This document shows, one piece after another, positions 1 through 11,672 of a stretch of 64,000 bases of DNA. A model generated the notes under the pieces. It was not told the DNA's origin and searched no databases. It saw nothing but the letters and a program-made list of their open reading frames with translations. The position numbers and the translations under genes were made by a program. Numbering within the stretch: the stretch's first letter is position 1; every line of letters begins with the position of its first letter. Origin of the DNA: Malurus cyaneus samueli (lineage: Eukaryota > Chordata > Aves > Passeriformes > Maluridae); assembly GCA_009741485.1 (NCBI GenBank), contig CM019238.1, positions 12,545,030 to 12,609,029 of the forward strand, in the 5' to 3' direction.

Positions 1-37
1 GACGACAGTGTGACACTTTTCAGAAACAAGTTAATAC

Positions 38-3000
38 CTGTCCAGCAAAGGATCGTTTTGGTTTCCAGAGTTGTTCTCATTCAAGATGGAGTCAATTACT
101 GACACAGGATCCTCTGGAGCACTTGGCTGTGCAGTGTGGAGCTCCACAGCAGCTGTGCCTATTTCACCAGATTTGCTGAGATCGTTTATAGCAACTGATG
201 GGACAGGATCTGCACAGTTTAACTCACTTGGCTGCGATACTTGACAAAGAGGCAAACCAGGATCCAGAGCTGCCTGTGGCTCTCTAAAATGTGACCCAAA
301 CAGAAACAACACACAGTAGAATTTATCAACTGCATTACTATTCATTTCAGGTTTAGCATCTTAATAAGCCAGTCAAGGGTTCAAATAACAAACTGGTCTT
401 TAGAAAAAACAGCGAAGTGGCAGATGGAGCATCTCCTACTACAGCTTATATAGAGAACACATATCAGAGCAAAACACCTCTTTTTCCCAGGCAAAAAAGC
501 AGCAATACAGTGTATGGAAATGAGGCAAGAGGGAAACTCCTAACAGACAGACTCTGGAAGAAGAGATTCCAGATCAGTCCGTATTTCACTCTGGGTATTA
601 ACAACTACATGGGTTTTCACTAAAATGTGTTCCCATAACACAGAATGCCTTCCCTAGGCTTTGCTTAGTGAGAACAGTATTGAAACTGGAGATAACATTA
701 TAGATCTTTATTTGTTTGTCAGTAATCTATCTACATTTTGGATTATTAGAAACCTATATATGCATTCAGGTCCCTGGTCAGTCAGAAAGTCAAGCATTTG
801 CTTATTTGTTGAACAGACAGAAAAGCCTCAGCAAATTAAACCTGAAATGCCCATCAGCCTGACAGGCCTCCAGGCACTGCTGAAGAGAAATGAGCTCTGA
901 CAATGACCAATGCTACACGCTGTAGAAGGAGAGCCTACAACAGGCCTGTCATGCACAAATGGACATTCAGAGAGACATTGTGTTTCCCAGAATCCATATG
1001 GATCACCAAAACCAACATAACTACACAGTTAACAACCCAGGCACAAATACTTCATATGCTTTGGACATACCTGGCTCTGCCACTTGTGTGTGCCACAGCA
1101 AGGAGGCCATTGGTGGCATTTTCCAGGGTGTCAGTGATATCTCGGATTATCAGGCCTGTACCATTTCCATCTTCTTCATCTGCACTATGCTCAGAAAAAG
1201 CCATCTGCAAATACAGCACAGAATGAGTAAACCACAGGCTGTGACCTTTCCTTTTTTCATACTGAAGTCCCTTTCACCTTCTCTCTCCTGTTCACATTTC
1301 ATCTGTGACCAGTTGAGCTGATTTGCATTATTTTCCAGCCAGAGTGATGCTCTTAAGCTGCCCACTGCCCATTACAAAAAGGAGAGCATTTCATTATAAG
1401 ATTAGGGTATTTGTAGCTATAAGGAAGACCAATATCACTGTGTATCATCCTGTCCAACCCACTGCCTCTTTCCCTGGGGACACTTACAGCTTGGCCACTC
1501 TCCACAGGGATGCGGACATACTGACGGCTGTACTTGGAGGGTGAAGCACCTGCAGCATCCGTCAGAGACCTGAGACAAAGCACAGCTTTAGTACACCCCA
1601 ACTTCTGCAGGAAAGAGCTGCAGCAGTGCCCAATACATGCAGCAATGGTAATCATTCCTTCCCTCCCAAAAAGCCTGGCTTTTGGGAATGTGTGTCAGGA
1701 AGGATACTGCAGGCAGTCTGCACTACACACCCGCTGTGGTTTTGAAGAAGTCAGTCTCATGTGTTTTGAGATTTACCACCTCTGATAACTGTGCCCTCTG
1801 GAACTGAAAATTTATGGAATATTGTATTCCCACCCGTTCTTTCAGTGATGAGGAAATATTTACTTTGTGCTTGATTGAACTTCCATCAGTTTTCTCAAGT
1901 TGAATAAATGATAAAAATATGCCTCACGCAATAGAAACTGATTTATCCCTATAATTCACATCTGACACTAATCTGGGACCTATCAAGTCATTACCTTTTT
2001 CTTTTGACCCCAACAATATAATTTCCTCGCATCAAACTTAGTATAAATTGAAGAATCTAAAAAGGAAAAACAAAAGAAAACCAAAACCAAGTGGTCAGCA
2101 CAGAAATCCTAACATTACATTCTTAATTCAGATTTTACTATAAAATGATAGTTATGTGACAGAAATCAGCAGGTAAATTAAAGATCCATTTGCAATTGTA
2201 TCTTAAAAGAACAAAGCAAGAGCAGCAAAACTGCACAGAAAAATTATCCCACTTGCACAATTGGCTTTTTTTTTAAATGTAATATAACAGCACAAGTCAC
2301 TAGAGGATTCCAGACCAGAAACAGCTGAGGGGTAAACCAGAGAAAATCTTTTCCAGCGTGCAAGCTCCTACAGTTTCTGGGTTCCAGTTCACTTCTCAAG
2401 TGGTCTAAGTGTATCCTGGTCCAAGATCTTTCACAGACTCCGTTCCATGTGCCTGCAATCTCTCAAGTTCTGGGCTCCTGTTACCATGCACTGTCTCCAC
2501 ACACTGAGATCCTACTATGACTTTTCCTTAGTGCTTTGCTTGTGGCTCTTTACTGTGCTACTTCTGGGACACTCAGGAACTGCAAACATTTTCTTTATGC
2601 TGCATTAATACAGCCTGTTCAGCTCTGTGTCATTTGTCATTCTACATAAGCAAAGAATGCCATGAAGTATCATAGAGGCAGGAATAAGGATGGTAGCACT
2701 GAAGATGCTGCAATGGTACCTTAGACAGCAGCTTCTGTTGTTGACTGTGCTTCTGCCTTAGAACTGCCACTTCTTTCCACAGGGCCTTATTTTCTCTGCA
2801 ATGCAGAATAAATCAGAAGACAGAGGATGAACAGAGTTTACTTTATATGCTCTAGTTTTACAGCTTTCAAACTTTCAGAGTACCTTGCAGAACCAATGGC
2901 AACATTCCCTCTGTGGATAACTAACCCTCAGTTAATCCAAAGCACTAGCATGAACTCGGGGTTAACTTAACTCCATTTTCCATCAGGCAGCATCAAACAC

Positions 3001-6000
3001 TCAGTAAGGACACCCTCATCCTGTGCTGCTCCATCAATAATCTTGATCTGAGGTATTCCTTCAAAGCCTCAAAGCTGTTGAATAAGGACTTTGTTCAGCC
3101 TGTTTCCAAACACTAACAGCCTTGGGACAGGTCTAAAGGTGGTGTTCAAGGGGACTGTTTTTTTGGTTTTCTTTTTAAAGGAACAGAGAGAGAAAGGTAT
3201 CCTCTGAACTCTGGTTGATATCTGCTGGCATACCAATGACTTGAATTAATTACCAGTACCTATATGAAGGGAATCTGAGAGAACAGAGGTGAAGATTGGA
3301 AAGTCTACTTCCAATTAGAAAGAAAACAAACCACTCATTGTCCCTTACTGTATCTAACCCTGTTTGCTTATGAAATGCTTTCATTACCCTAAAAAAACTA
3401 CTACAGGTGCTGGCAACTAGAGTGAAATTTCAAGACAGTCAACAAACTCCCAGTCTAAATCTCCGGTCTGTAAATGAATTACAAAAACAAACAGATTCAG
3501 AATGTTGTGATGGACGGAATGGGCATTATTAGGAAAAAACGTAGCTTCACCTGTTTCCAGTTCAAATGAAACCCATATTTAGCCAATCTCCATCAGATAC
3601 AAGAAACATTCAATGTATAAGCACCCCAAAACAGCAGAGTCTACCTCTTCATGTTAGCCAGCCTGACATCCATGTTGTTCTGCTGCTCTCTCATCTCCTG
3701 CACCTCTGACAGGACTTTGTGCAAATCCTCTGTGCAGACCTTGAGATCCTCAGTTCTCACTGCAGACACCTGGAAAGGTATAGATTTTTATTACAAACAG
3801 TGCCTTGCACACCCCTTGCTGCAGGGAGAGTGCAGTCAGTCTGCAGAGCAGGACTGAGCCCTGTCACAAGACCAGGTAACAGAATAACCAGGTAATTCTT
3901 CCATGGCACAGAACAACACAACTGCTATAGGTGACAATCCTTAGGACGGTCTGCACTGTGTGAAAAACACAAGATGCCAATGAAAACATGAGATCAGCAC
4001 TTTGTACCTGGAGGCAGCAGATTCTCAACAGTAATTCATGACAAAACACACTGACAGCAAAGGGCTTTCCCTGGGGGATCTCTGCCAGGCCTGGTGACAC
4101 TTTGCCCTCTAGTGTCACAGAGCAAACACCAGCCAAAAAACACCCCACAGCTGATAGTACAAGAACAAGATGATCACATTCCTTCTAGAAAAGACAGGTC
4201 TATAACATGGCTGAATGGTACATCCATGGTTTTGTGGGCATAATTTTGAACCTCGTTTTGCCAAATACTGACTACAATTGAGCCACATGGAGTCATATCA
4301 GGTGTCAATCCCAACCTGTTGAGTTTTCTTGTTACTCTGCTAAATTACAAGGGGGGTTGAAAGCATCTCATGTGGATTGCAAGGGGGAGGTGAAAGCACC
4401 AAATTTGGATTAGCTTGCTGAGGTGTGAGATAATTTCTATGGAGGTTGGCTCACAGATCTTTTCTTCCAAAGGGGAATGGGATGGTCAAAAATGGACCCA
4501 TGGTGTTATAAACCAATGCTTCATCCCTTTGTGCTGGAACAGAACACAATTGTTGTGCAGTAACTTCTCAGACATGACTAACCACTTTCTTAACACAATC
4601 CTATGGAGCAAAGGATGGGTTGAAGGGTCTGTCAGTTCTCTGTGGGGAAAACAACCAAAAGTTGCAGGCAGTGGGTGGAAATTTCAAAGGCAGCCAGCTA
4701 CCCTCCAAAAAAAAGGGCAAATCTAAATTGTGCCCAAGTACAAGGAACTGCTCTTCGGAGTCCCCAACTGGCTAATCAGGATGTCCAGTCTCTGGGTGCT
4801 GAGGCACTGGCACAGGCTGCCCAGAGGAGCCTGGCTGTTCCATACGTGGCTGGACGGGGCTTGGAGCAACCTTGTCTAGTGGGAGGTGTCCCTGTCCAAA
4901 GCAGTGGGTGGAATGAGATGAGCTCTAAAGCATCTTCCAACTCAAATCATTCTGGTATCTGTAAAGAAACACAGGGTATCTGCATACCAGCAGAATTAAA
5001 AGTGAAAAAGAGTAAGTAAAGCGAATCCTGCATTCAAACCTGCAGAACTGACAGAGGCTTGAAATACAATTTATTGCCAATACTGGAATATAGCTCCATT
5101 CCAGGCAGTAAAAGAGCAAGAGAACTAATGACTGTTGTGTAAAAAAATCACAAACATTTCCTGTGCAACAAAGAACATCTTTCACCAACCTATTCAATAC
5201 TTCATACGAATGTCCTTGGCACTGAGCAGAGCTTTTGTCTTTCCATCTAGAACACTCCACCCAGTGCACCACCCGTGGGACACATGGTGCCACACCTTAC
5301 GTCAGCGTGCACCTGCCCTGCCAGGCGTGCACGCTGGGACACGCTGGGCACAGCAGCGGGGGGAGCGCAGCCTGAGCCAGCGCCGCCAAATCGATCCTGG
5401 CTCCAAGCAGGGGCAGCTCACCGAACAATCAATCCAAACATAATTGTGACTCTCCAGCCTACCCTGGGCTTTTATTACCCTGGGCAATGCAGCCCCACCT
5501 GATGACAGCCTAAAGAAAAGATTCTGCTGTTCAAATGTCAACATGATGTATCATGATACTGTTTTCCTCAGGATATTATGGGTTGTAATGTGCCAATAGA
5601 GGATAAATATCTGTGCAGAAACAGGTCAGACAAGGCCTGAATGTACAAAAGAAAAACAGAAAGCACTCATAAGGATGTAACTTAGTGGCAACACAGTTAT
5701 GGAGGAGCAATATAATTTATGCAAACTCATCCAAATGAATTGAATACTTAGCCCTTGCTAATTTTCAGTGAGTGCCAAATGGGAATGTATTTGCTTTTGC
5801 TTGTTTCACTTTGTGCCTTTCTCAGAGCCGGAGATGCTGACAGTACTGCAGACCATGCTAAGTTGCAATCAGGGATATGAACTCTGTGGAGAAGGGCTTG
5901 TTATGATGATGATGCAGAACATGGTGTACCCCAGCTCGCAACCAACAGCAGAGCAGGTTTGGTCTGAACGCTGGCACAAGGAGGCCCGGCCAAGCACCAG

Positions 6001-8957
6001 CCTGGCATGATGAGGGAGCTACCTTGGTTCCTGTGGTATTTGCTGGCTGTGTTTGAAACACCCATATGCGCTCCTGATAAGCCACTTTTCGTAACTAAGT
6101 GAAGTAAATATGTGCTTAGACTATACCTTGCGCTTGATGTTTTCCAGCAAATGTGCCTTCCCTTGCTTGAAGAAAGGGTGCTGGAACTCAATGACCGAGC
6201 TTTTCTCTGCTGTAATGATACCATTCTCCAGAGCAATCACCTTCCTGAAACCATCTGTGGAGAGGAATCAACAAAGACATTTCTTGCAGTGCAAGGCTGA
6301 CTATGAAAACATAAGCTAAAGAAAAGTCCAGTGCTACCAAAACACCCACAGCACTGCAGCTGCTGGGAGCAGAAACTACAAAACAAATGCTGTCATGTAC
6401 CATCATAGTCGACAGAATAAAACAAGGCAGAGAAGTTCCCTGCCTGCCTATGCAAACACCTGCAGCAGAGCACCTTCTTCATACCAGACTGCCTGCACAA
6501 AGTCAGATATTGCCAGTTCTATTTCCATCACTGCTCAAATACCACAGGGTAGATGCATGATTCAGCTGACAGGCCAATCCACCTCTCTCAGTTAAGGTTT
6601 TAACACAGTTAATGAATTCCAACTATTATTAGAAAGCCAGGATAGGTCTGGCAGGAAAAGGAGGCTGCCACTACCTTGTATGTCTCCATAGGAATATTTG
6701 GATTTTCTCACTAATCCTGGCTACAAAGGGAAGTGACAACTGTTTCTTCGCATTATCATCTGTCACTCAAGTGATGGGTCTCACAAGCAGTAGCACCTAC
6801 CCTCTGTCCAGAGACTAAACAGGTGTGCTTTTTCTCGTGTCTGGTAAAACCTATATAGGCACGAGCTAGAGAGATCAGGCAAACCTACTGGGCAAGGACA
6901 GAGAGCTCCTCCCCATCAGTCTGAATGAAACTCTAAGGCAGCACCTCTTGTGCTGTTTGTCCTGTCACTGGTCCCAGAACCTCCTGAAGTTATTCCTGCT
7001 GGGTGCTGCAGCCTTGTGTGCTGCACTGTGCCCCTGAGTTACTCTCACTGCACCCCTCTGCCTGGACATGCTGTACCTATGCTACTCAACACTGCCACAT
7101 GATGCTCACAAGTTGAGCACAGAAAACATGAGAAACACAGTCCAGCTTGGTCCACCAGCAGGACTCCCCTGGATCCAACACAGCAAAGCAGGCAAGAGCA
7201 GTGGCAGCCCCAAAATGCAGGCATCTTTTTTTCACATTCTAGGTGTATGGATGAACACACAGCCTCTGATCCCCTGGGTACATGTATGTTTGCTGCAAGA
7301 GCACCACTGGAACTCAGGGTACCTCACACTACTTTTAGGCACCAGCACATATTCTTACAGCTGTTACTCAAAAGAACTTGGAGCTAAAACACAAAACCCA
7401 AACACTAAACCAAGCTCTACCATCAGTCATTTCTTTTGCAAAGCAAACTCAAGGCCAGAGCTCAGGTTTTCAGGGATGAAAGACTTGCCAAGTCCTTTTG
7501 CTTGTTTAAAGAAATCCAAACTGAAGCCAAGCAGCTCTGAACTTGGCAAACAGAACGTGTAGGAACCACTGATGCTTACACATGTTGAGCTGTCGTATGA
7601 AGCTGGAGATATTGTTGTGTTTGAAGTACTTGGGGAGCAGCTCCTTGGCAAACCTCTGCTCATCCAGAATGCAGAAATTCTCGCCATTCTAGGAAATAAG
7701 TAGGAATAACAGTTAGTGAACAAGCACAGCTTTTCTAAGGTGTTCTTCCTAGGAGAAGACCATAAATCAGCCGAGGCCCCACAGCAGAGAATATCCAAAT
7801 GAACTATCTGTGGAAACGCTTCTGAGTACATGGGAATGTAATAGTAGTTTTAACTCAAAGACACAATTACATGGAACAGTTCTATTGAATAGGGAATTTT
7901 CTTAAAGCCCTGACACATTGGTCTTAATCCAAAGCAAAATGGTTCTTAAAACCTGCTCTCTTTGTCCCCAGGAAACATAAGCATTGCACAAGGCTAAAGG
8001 AATTCATGCCACTAAAGAGATTTCATCTCCTTTCATCAGTCTGCCCAGCTCCTGACAAGATTCTTCCATTGTACGTGCTATGTCATCACTAAAAATAACC
8101 ACGTAACGTTGCCGAGTTACCAAAAGTTCAGACAACACAACCCAGCGGTGACCAGGGCTAAGTGTGACACCAGCAGTGCCAGATTTATCAAATGCTCAAG
8201 ATCAAGCTTCCTGAAAACAGGCAGAGCTTTTTACATCACTTTTATGTTATTCACGAAGTGAACAAAAATACTGTGCTTCTTTTCGTCTTTGCCTTTGTAA
8301 AGGGCAAAAGGCTAGAAAAAAAGCAGAGAAAAATCCTACGGATTTAAAAATGAAAGGGAACAAAAATAAACACGGTGCGTGTCTGGAGTGTCTGGTCGGT
8401 GCGGCCGTGCCCAGTGCCCGGGGGGCACATCTGTCTCCGCTCCGGAAGGAAATGGACAGTTAATGACGTCTTACAGCGTCCTTTCACCACCCGGAGCTGG
8501 TGACCGGGAATTCGGCACTGCCCCCCGGGGATGTCCCAGTCGCTGTGCGAGCACTGCCGCCACGGGCCGCACACGGCGGGTGCGCGGTAACGGGGGGGCC
8601 CCGGCGCGGCCTGGGCAGCAGATCCGCGCACCCCGCTCCGCGCCCGGGGCCCCCCCGCACCACCGCAAGCGGGGCGGGGAGGCGGGCTCGGGGCGCTCCG
8701 GGCAGCCGGGAATCCTCCGCCACCGCCACCCCAGGTCGCCGCAGCGCCGGCCCGGCGTCCCCACCACCCACGAGCCCTCCGCGCGGGCCTCCCCGGGCCG
8801 GGCCCGGGCAGCCCCTCACCCTGCTCCAGCAGATGACGTCGTCGCTGTCCGGTCCTCCAGCAAGGCCCAGAGCTTGGCGAGGAAGCCGGGGACGGGCACG
8901 GGCCGGGGCGGGCGCGGCGGGGCGGCGGGGCCGCGGCAGCGCGGGCGCCTCCCGCAT
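38..8957 (-). CDS. HSF3: HSF3, avian heat shock transcription factor 3 (partial: coding exons 1-9; C-terminal exons lie off the left edge)
   Basis: Trimeric stress-activated transcription factor that binds heat shock elements. Coding exons, read on the minus strand (high to low): 8957-8820, 7688-7580, 6254-6127, 3769-3645, 2795-2720, 2056-1995, 1569-1488, 1204-1071, 283-38. All borders are GT-AG and phases match, giving 366 visible residues; the last exon ends in phase 2 at a GTATTA donor, so the gene continues left. The winged-helix DNA-binding domain spans exons 1-3 (about residues 25-110), with recognition-helix residues [16 protein letters not shown] across the exon 2/3 join. Exons 4-5 encode the heptad-rich HR-A/B trimerisation region (about 126-192). 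A basic KRKR cluster follows at about 210-213, and exon 9 contains the acidic, Ser/Asn-rich VIDSILNEN segment. From memory these segments match chicken HSF3 (about 467 residues) rather than HSF1, 2 or 4. Oddity: inside exon 1 the conserved [11 protein letters not shown] stretch is in a different frame from both the ATG and the exon end (see findings). Confidence 0.93.
4780..4958 (+). mobile_element. CR1 LINE fragment (3' end, plus orientation)
   Basis: The sequence carries the hallmark CR1 3' region: GCACTGGCACAGGCTGCCCA, then the GGCTGGACGGGGCTTGGAGC segment, GTGGGAGGTGTCCCTG, and an ending of the CTTCCAACTCAAATCATTCT type. It lies in the HSF3 intron between exons 4 and 3, antisense to the gene. 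It is 5'-truncated and moderately diverged. Confidence 0.85.
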
Positions 8958-9780
8958 CCTCGGACCGCGACGGGCCGCGCGAGCGGGGACGGGCCGCGAG
9001 GGGCCGCGCGACGCAGCGGGGGCGGGGCCCGCCGCGCGGAGCGCCGCTGATTGGGGAGCCGCCAGACCCCGCCCCGCCCCGGCGGCCGCGAGCGTGACTT
9101 TGTTGTCCCCGAGGGAGCGCGCGGCCGCGTGACGTTCACGCGCGCATTTAAAGGGGCCGCGGCCACCGTCCCCCAGGTCCCCCGGGAGTGCTCGCCCGGC
9201 CGCCGCCCGTCCCGCCAGCAGGTGGGTGCCGCTGGCCATGTGCCGCAGCCCTACCTGCGCCCGCCGCCCGCTTTCCCGGGACTCCCCGCACCGGGGGACG
9301 AGCTCCGGGCGGGGCGGGCAGGTGCACGCCGCGGATCGCGCTCCGCGTATGCGGCCGGAGCGGGGCCCGGCTGAGGCGCGGCCGGCCGAGGCGCTCCCGC
9401 AGTGCGGGCGGAGCAGCCGGCCCACCCTGTGGGCGGGAACGGGCCGGTCACGCTGCGGGCCGGCCCGGCTCGGGCTCGGGCTCGGTCAGCCCGCGGAGGC
9501 AGCGCCCCTTTGTCCCACCCGGGCTGGTCCGCTGGCGTTCCCGTGTCCCGCTCCGCAGCCGCGCCGCCTCCCGCTCCGCACGTAAGGGATGAGCCGTCCG
9601 TCCTCCTGCCTTCCTTCGCTGCTTTCCCCTCGCTCTCGGGCTGTGGTTTCCCTGCAGTCGGGTGTCAGGGAACATCCCTGCATCGTCCGCTTGGATCAGA
9701 TGGGAGTTGGATCCCATCGACCTGCCTGAAATCTGATTTCCGTTCATTCGCGATTCCTGTGCTGTCGGGGACCCGGTAAA
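8380..9780. promoter_or_regulatory. CpG island and likely bidirectional HSF3/HEPH promoter
   Basis: A very GC-rich, CpG-dense block lies between the divergent HSF3 and HEPH genes, in contrast to the AT-rich flanks. Visible elements: an NF-Y site at 9045-9054 (CCAATCAGCG on the minus strand, about 90 bp upstream of the HSF3 ATG); GC boxes at 9018-9027 and 9067-9080; a CRE-like TGACGT at 9130-9135 followed by TCACG; and a TATA-like TTTAAA within 9145-9154 that would suit plus-strand transcription starting near 9175. The HSF3 start codon lies inside the island. That HEPH also uses it is inference: its first coding exon is 2.4 kb downstream, but it opens with a splice acceptor and so needs an upstream noncoding exon. 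Confidence 0.75.
9175..9221 (+). other. HEPH: Candidate noncoding first exon of HEPH (5' UTR)
   Basis: The HEPH start-codon exon begins at a splice acceptor (after 11636), so at least one upstream noncoding exon is expected. About 25 bp after the TATA-like TTTAAA is a short GC-rich stretch ending in a good donor, CAGCAG followed by GTGGGT (exon end 9221). An alternative donor (GTAAGG) is present near 9580. The transcription start is a guess from the TATA-like position and needs RNA evidence. Confidence 0.35.
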
Positions 9781-11636
9781 GGGCAGTCCTGGGGGAGGAT
9801 TCTGCTGTTAAGTGCAAGGTTCAGGGATAGATGTAATATAAAGTTGGGGTTGGTTTTGGTTCTCTTTCTTTCTTTTTTTCTTAATGAAGGCAAATATTCA
9901 TATCAAAGAAAAAGTGAAAAAAATATTTTGAAACAAGTTAAGTTTTTTTACTACCTTCACCTTGCACTAGTCAAGTAACTAAATGGTAATTAGGCACTGT
10001 GAAAGGAATGTGAGCGCAAACTTGGTTACATCTGCATTCAGGGATGTTTTTTGCTCTTCCCCAGAGGTGTGTGCGATGTTGTGGTCAGACTCCAGGCAGA
10101 GTCCAGGTGTGACTCTTGTAAAGCCTTAGTAAGGCTGTCCCAAAGACTCGTCCTTGACTCTTCAATGGCAGAGCACGCCCCAGAGCGCACAGAATGCCAC
10201 GACTCGTGGCTCTGTAACTCCCCCGATGGGTGCTGTGACACTGCCATGCAGAAGTTTGGTGTGGCGAGCAGGACTCTGTCACGCAGGCATAGTGGGCTGG
10301 CACAAAGGGTTTGTCTTCATAGACAGTTTTCACAATCAGCTTGGAGAACTGCTGTTCTCTCCTGGTGTGGCAGTGCCTGCACAAGCCATGGAGATGAGAG
10401 CACACAAAGAGCAGCCTGCCTGGGCCGCCCTGTGCGCCGGAAGCTCCCGTGTACTTTGCCCCCAGTTGACACGAAGGCCATAGCTTGGGCTGAGTCAGGA
10501 GCATCCCACTGCCCTTCCCTCGGGGTGTGTATTGCCAGGGTGGCTGGTTTCAGGCTGAGGACTGGTGCTGCTGACCGTTCCTTTCCACATTGCTGTCACT
10601 GCTGCCTTTTGCTGGTCTGCTGTGTGAAACAGCACAGGTATGGCTTTCCAAACTCCTTCCTTTGAGTCCTTGTTGGCACAGAGTGAGTCAAAAAAGGTAT
10701 TTTACTTTCCTGTGAACAGCACCAGGTCCTGGAACAGCAGCAGCAGCAGGCAGTAAGGTCGGTGCCTGAGTAGTGTGTCGGGGTAGAGATGAGCCAGCAC
10801 GCTGTTGTTCCCACACTGCCAATACTGCAGGGATGGGGCTCTTGTGTATCTGAATTTTGTTAGGTGTTTGATCAGGAGCTTCCGAAGAGGACTGGCTGGT
10901 GGAGCCACTGGAGCAGAGCTGTGCTGTGTTGATGAATCAAAACTTCAGCTTTAGAGATCCTTAAGTTCCCTTCTGAGAAAGGAGGGAAAGAAGGTGTCTC
11001 CAAGCTTTGTCCAAATTAATGACTGTTTGGAAACATCAATGCTTGATTATTACTAGCTTCTGAGAATAACACAGCATGTTTGGAAATATCAAGTGGAGCT
11101 TTGGAAGGTGTCTTTTATGAGTAAGCTACTCAGTGATCAAAAAAATTGAGAAAGTAATGGAACAGAAAAGAAGAGCCTTGTGCAGCCTATTTGAGATGTA
11201 TTAGTGGGTTAAAGATAGCTGCTCCATAGGAGTTATCTTTCAAGAAGTTAAAATTACTACATAGTGACTGAATCATACTTGCTCAAGTGACTTAGAGTAG
11301 AGGGATCTTGGTAACAGTTTAAAATATACAGATACTTGCTCAGGTTTCTCTGCTTGAGCTTTATATGTGGACCGGTAGGACAATTTGGAATGTCAGCAGT
11401 AGTTAAAAAAAAAAAAGGGTTAATTAAACTATTATGAGGGCAGCATATTTGGTATTGGGGACTCATTAGCAAGGCATGATCCTCATGCACCTTGTGTGTT
11501 AATTTTGTTACAAAGTTATTTCCTTCTTCAGTGTTTGAGTAACGATCCCAATAGGAATTACACCTGATTTCTCTCAAAATGTCCAGCACCTTCAAACAGT
11601 CATATTCTGTTTCATTGTCTTTGTTTTTCCAAATAG
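9222..11636 (+). other. Probable HEPH intron 1
   Basis: From the candidate 5' UTR donor to the acceptor CAAATAG before the coding exon. After the GC-rich island the sequence becomes AT-rich, with a poly-A run near 11405. No coding exon or RNA gene was seen. The open frames around 10050-10670 lack family signatures and splice context. Confidence 0.4.
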
Positions 11637-11672
11637 GTGTAGCCTCCAAAGGCACCTTCCCTTGGGGCTGGA

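Noticed and set aside
4183..4190. TTCTAGAA as a heat shock element in an HSF3 intron (a similar one occurs near 30372)
   Set aside because: Only two inverted units with no third; such short palindromes are expected by chance over 64 kb.
8484..9425. A 313-codon minus-strand frame across the CpG island
   Set aside because: It arises from high GC content; only the last part overlaps the true HSF3 exon 1, which ends at a clear donor (8820).
10051..10665. A 204-codon plus-strand frame in HEPH intron 1
   Set aside because: No recognisable domain, no supporting splice sites, and comparable frames exist on the opposite strand.
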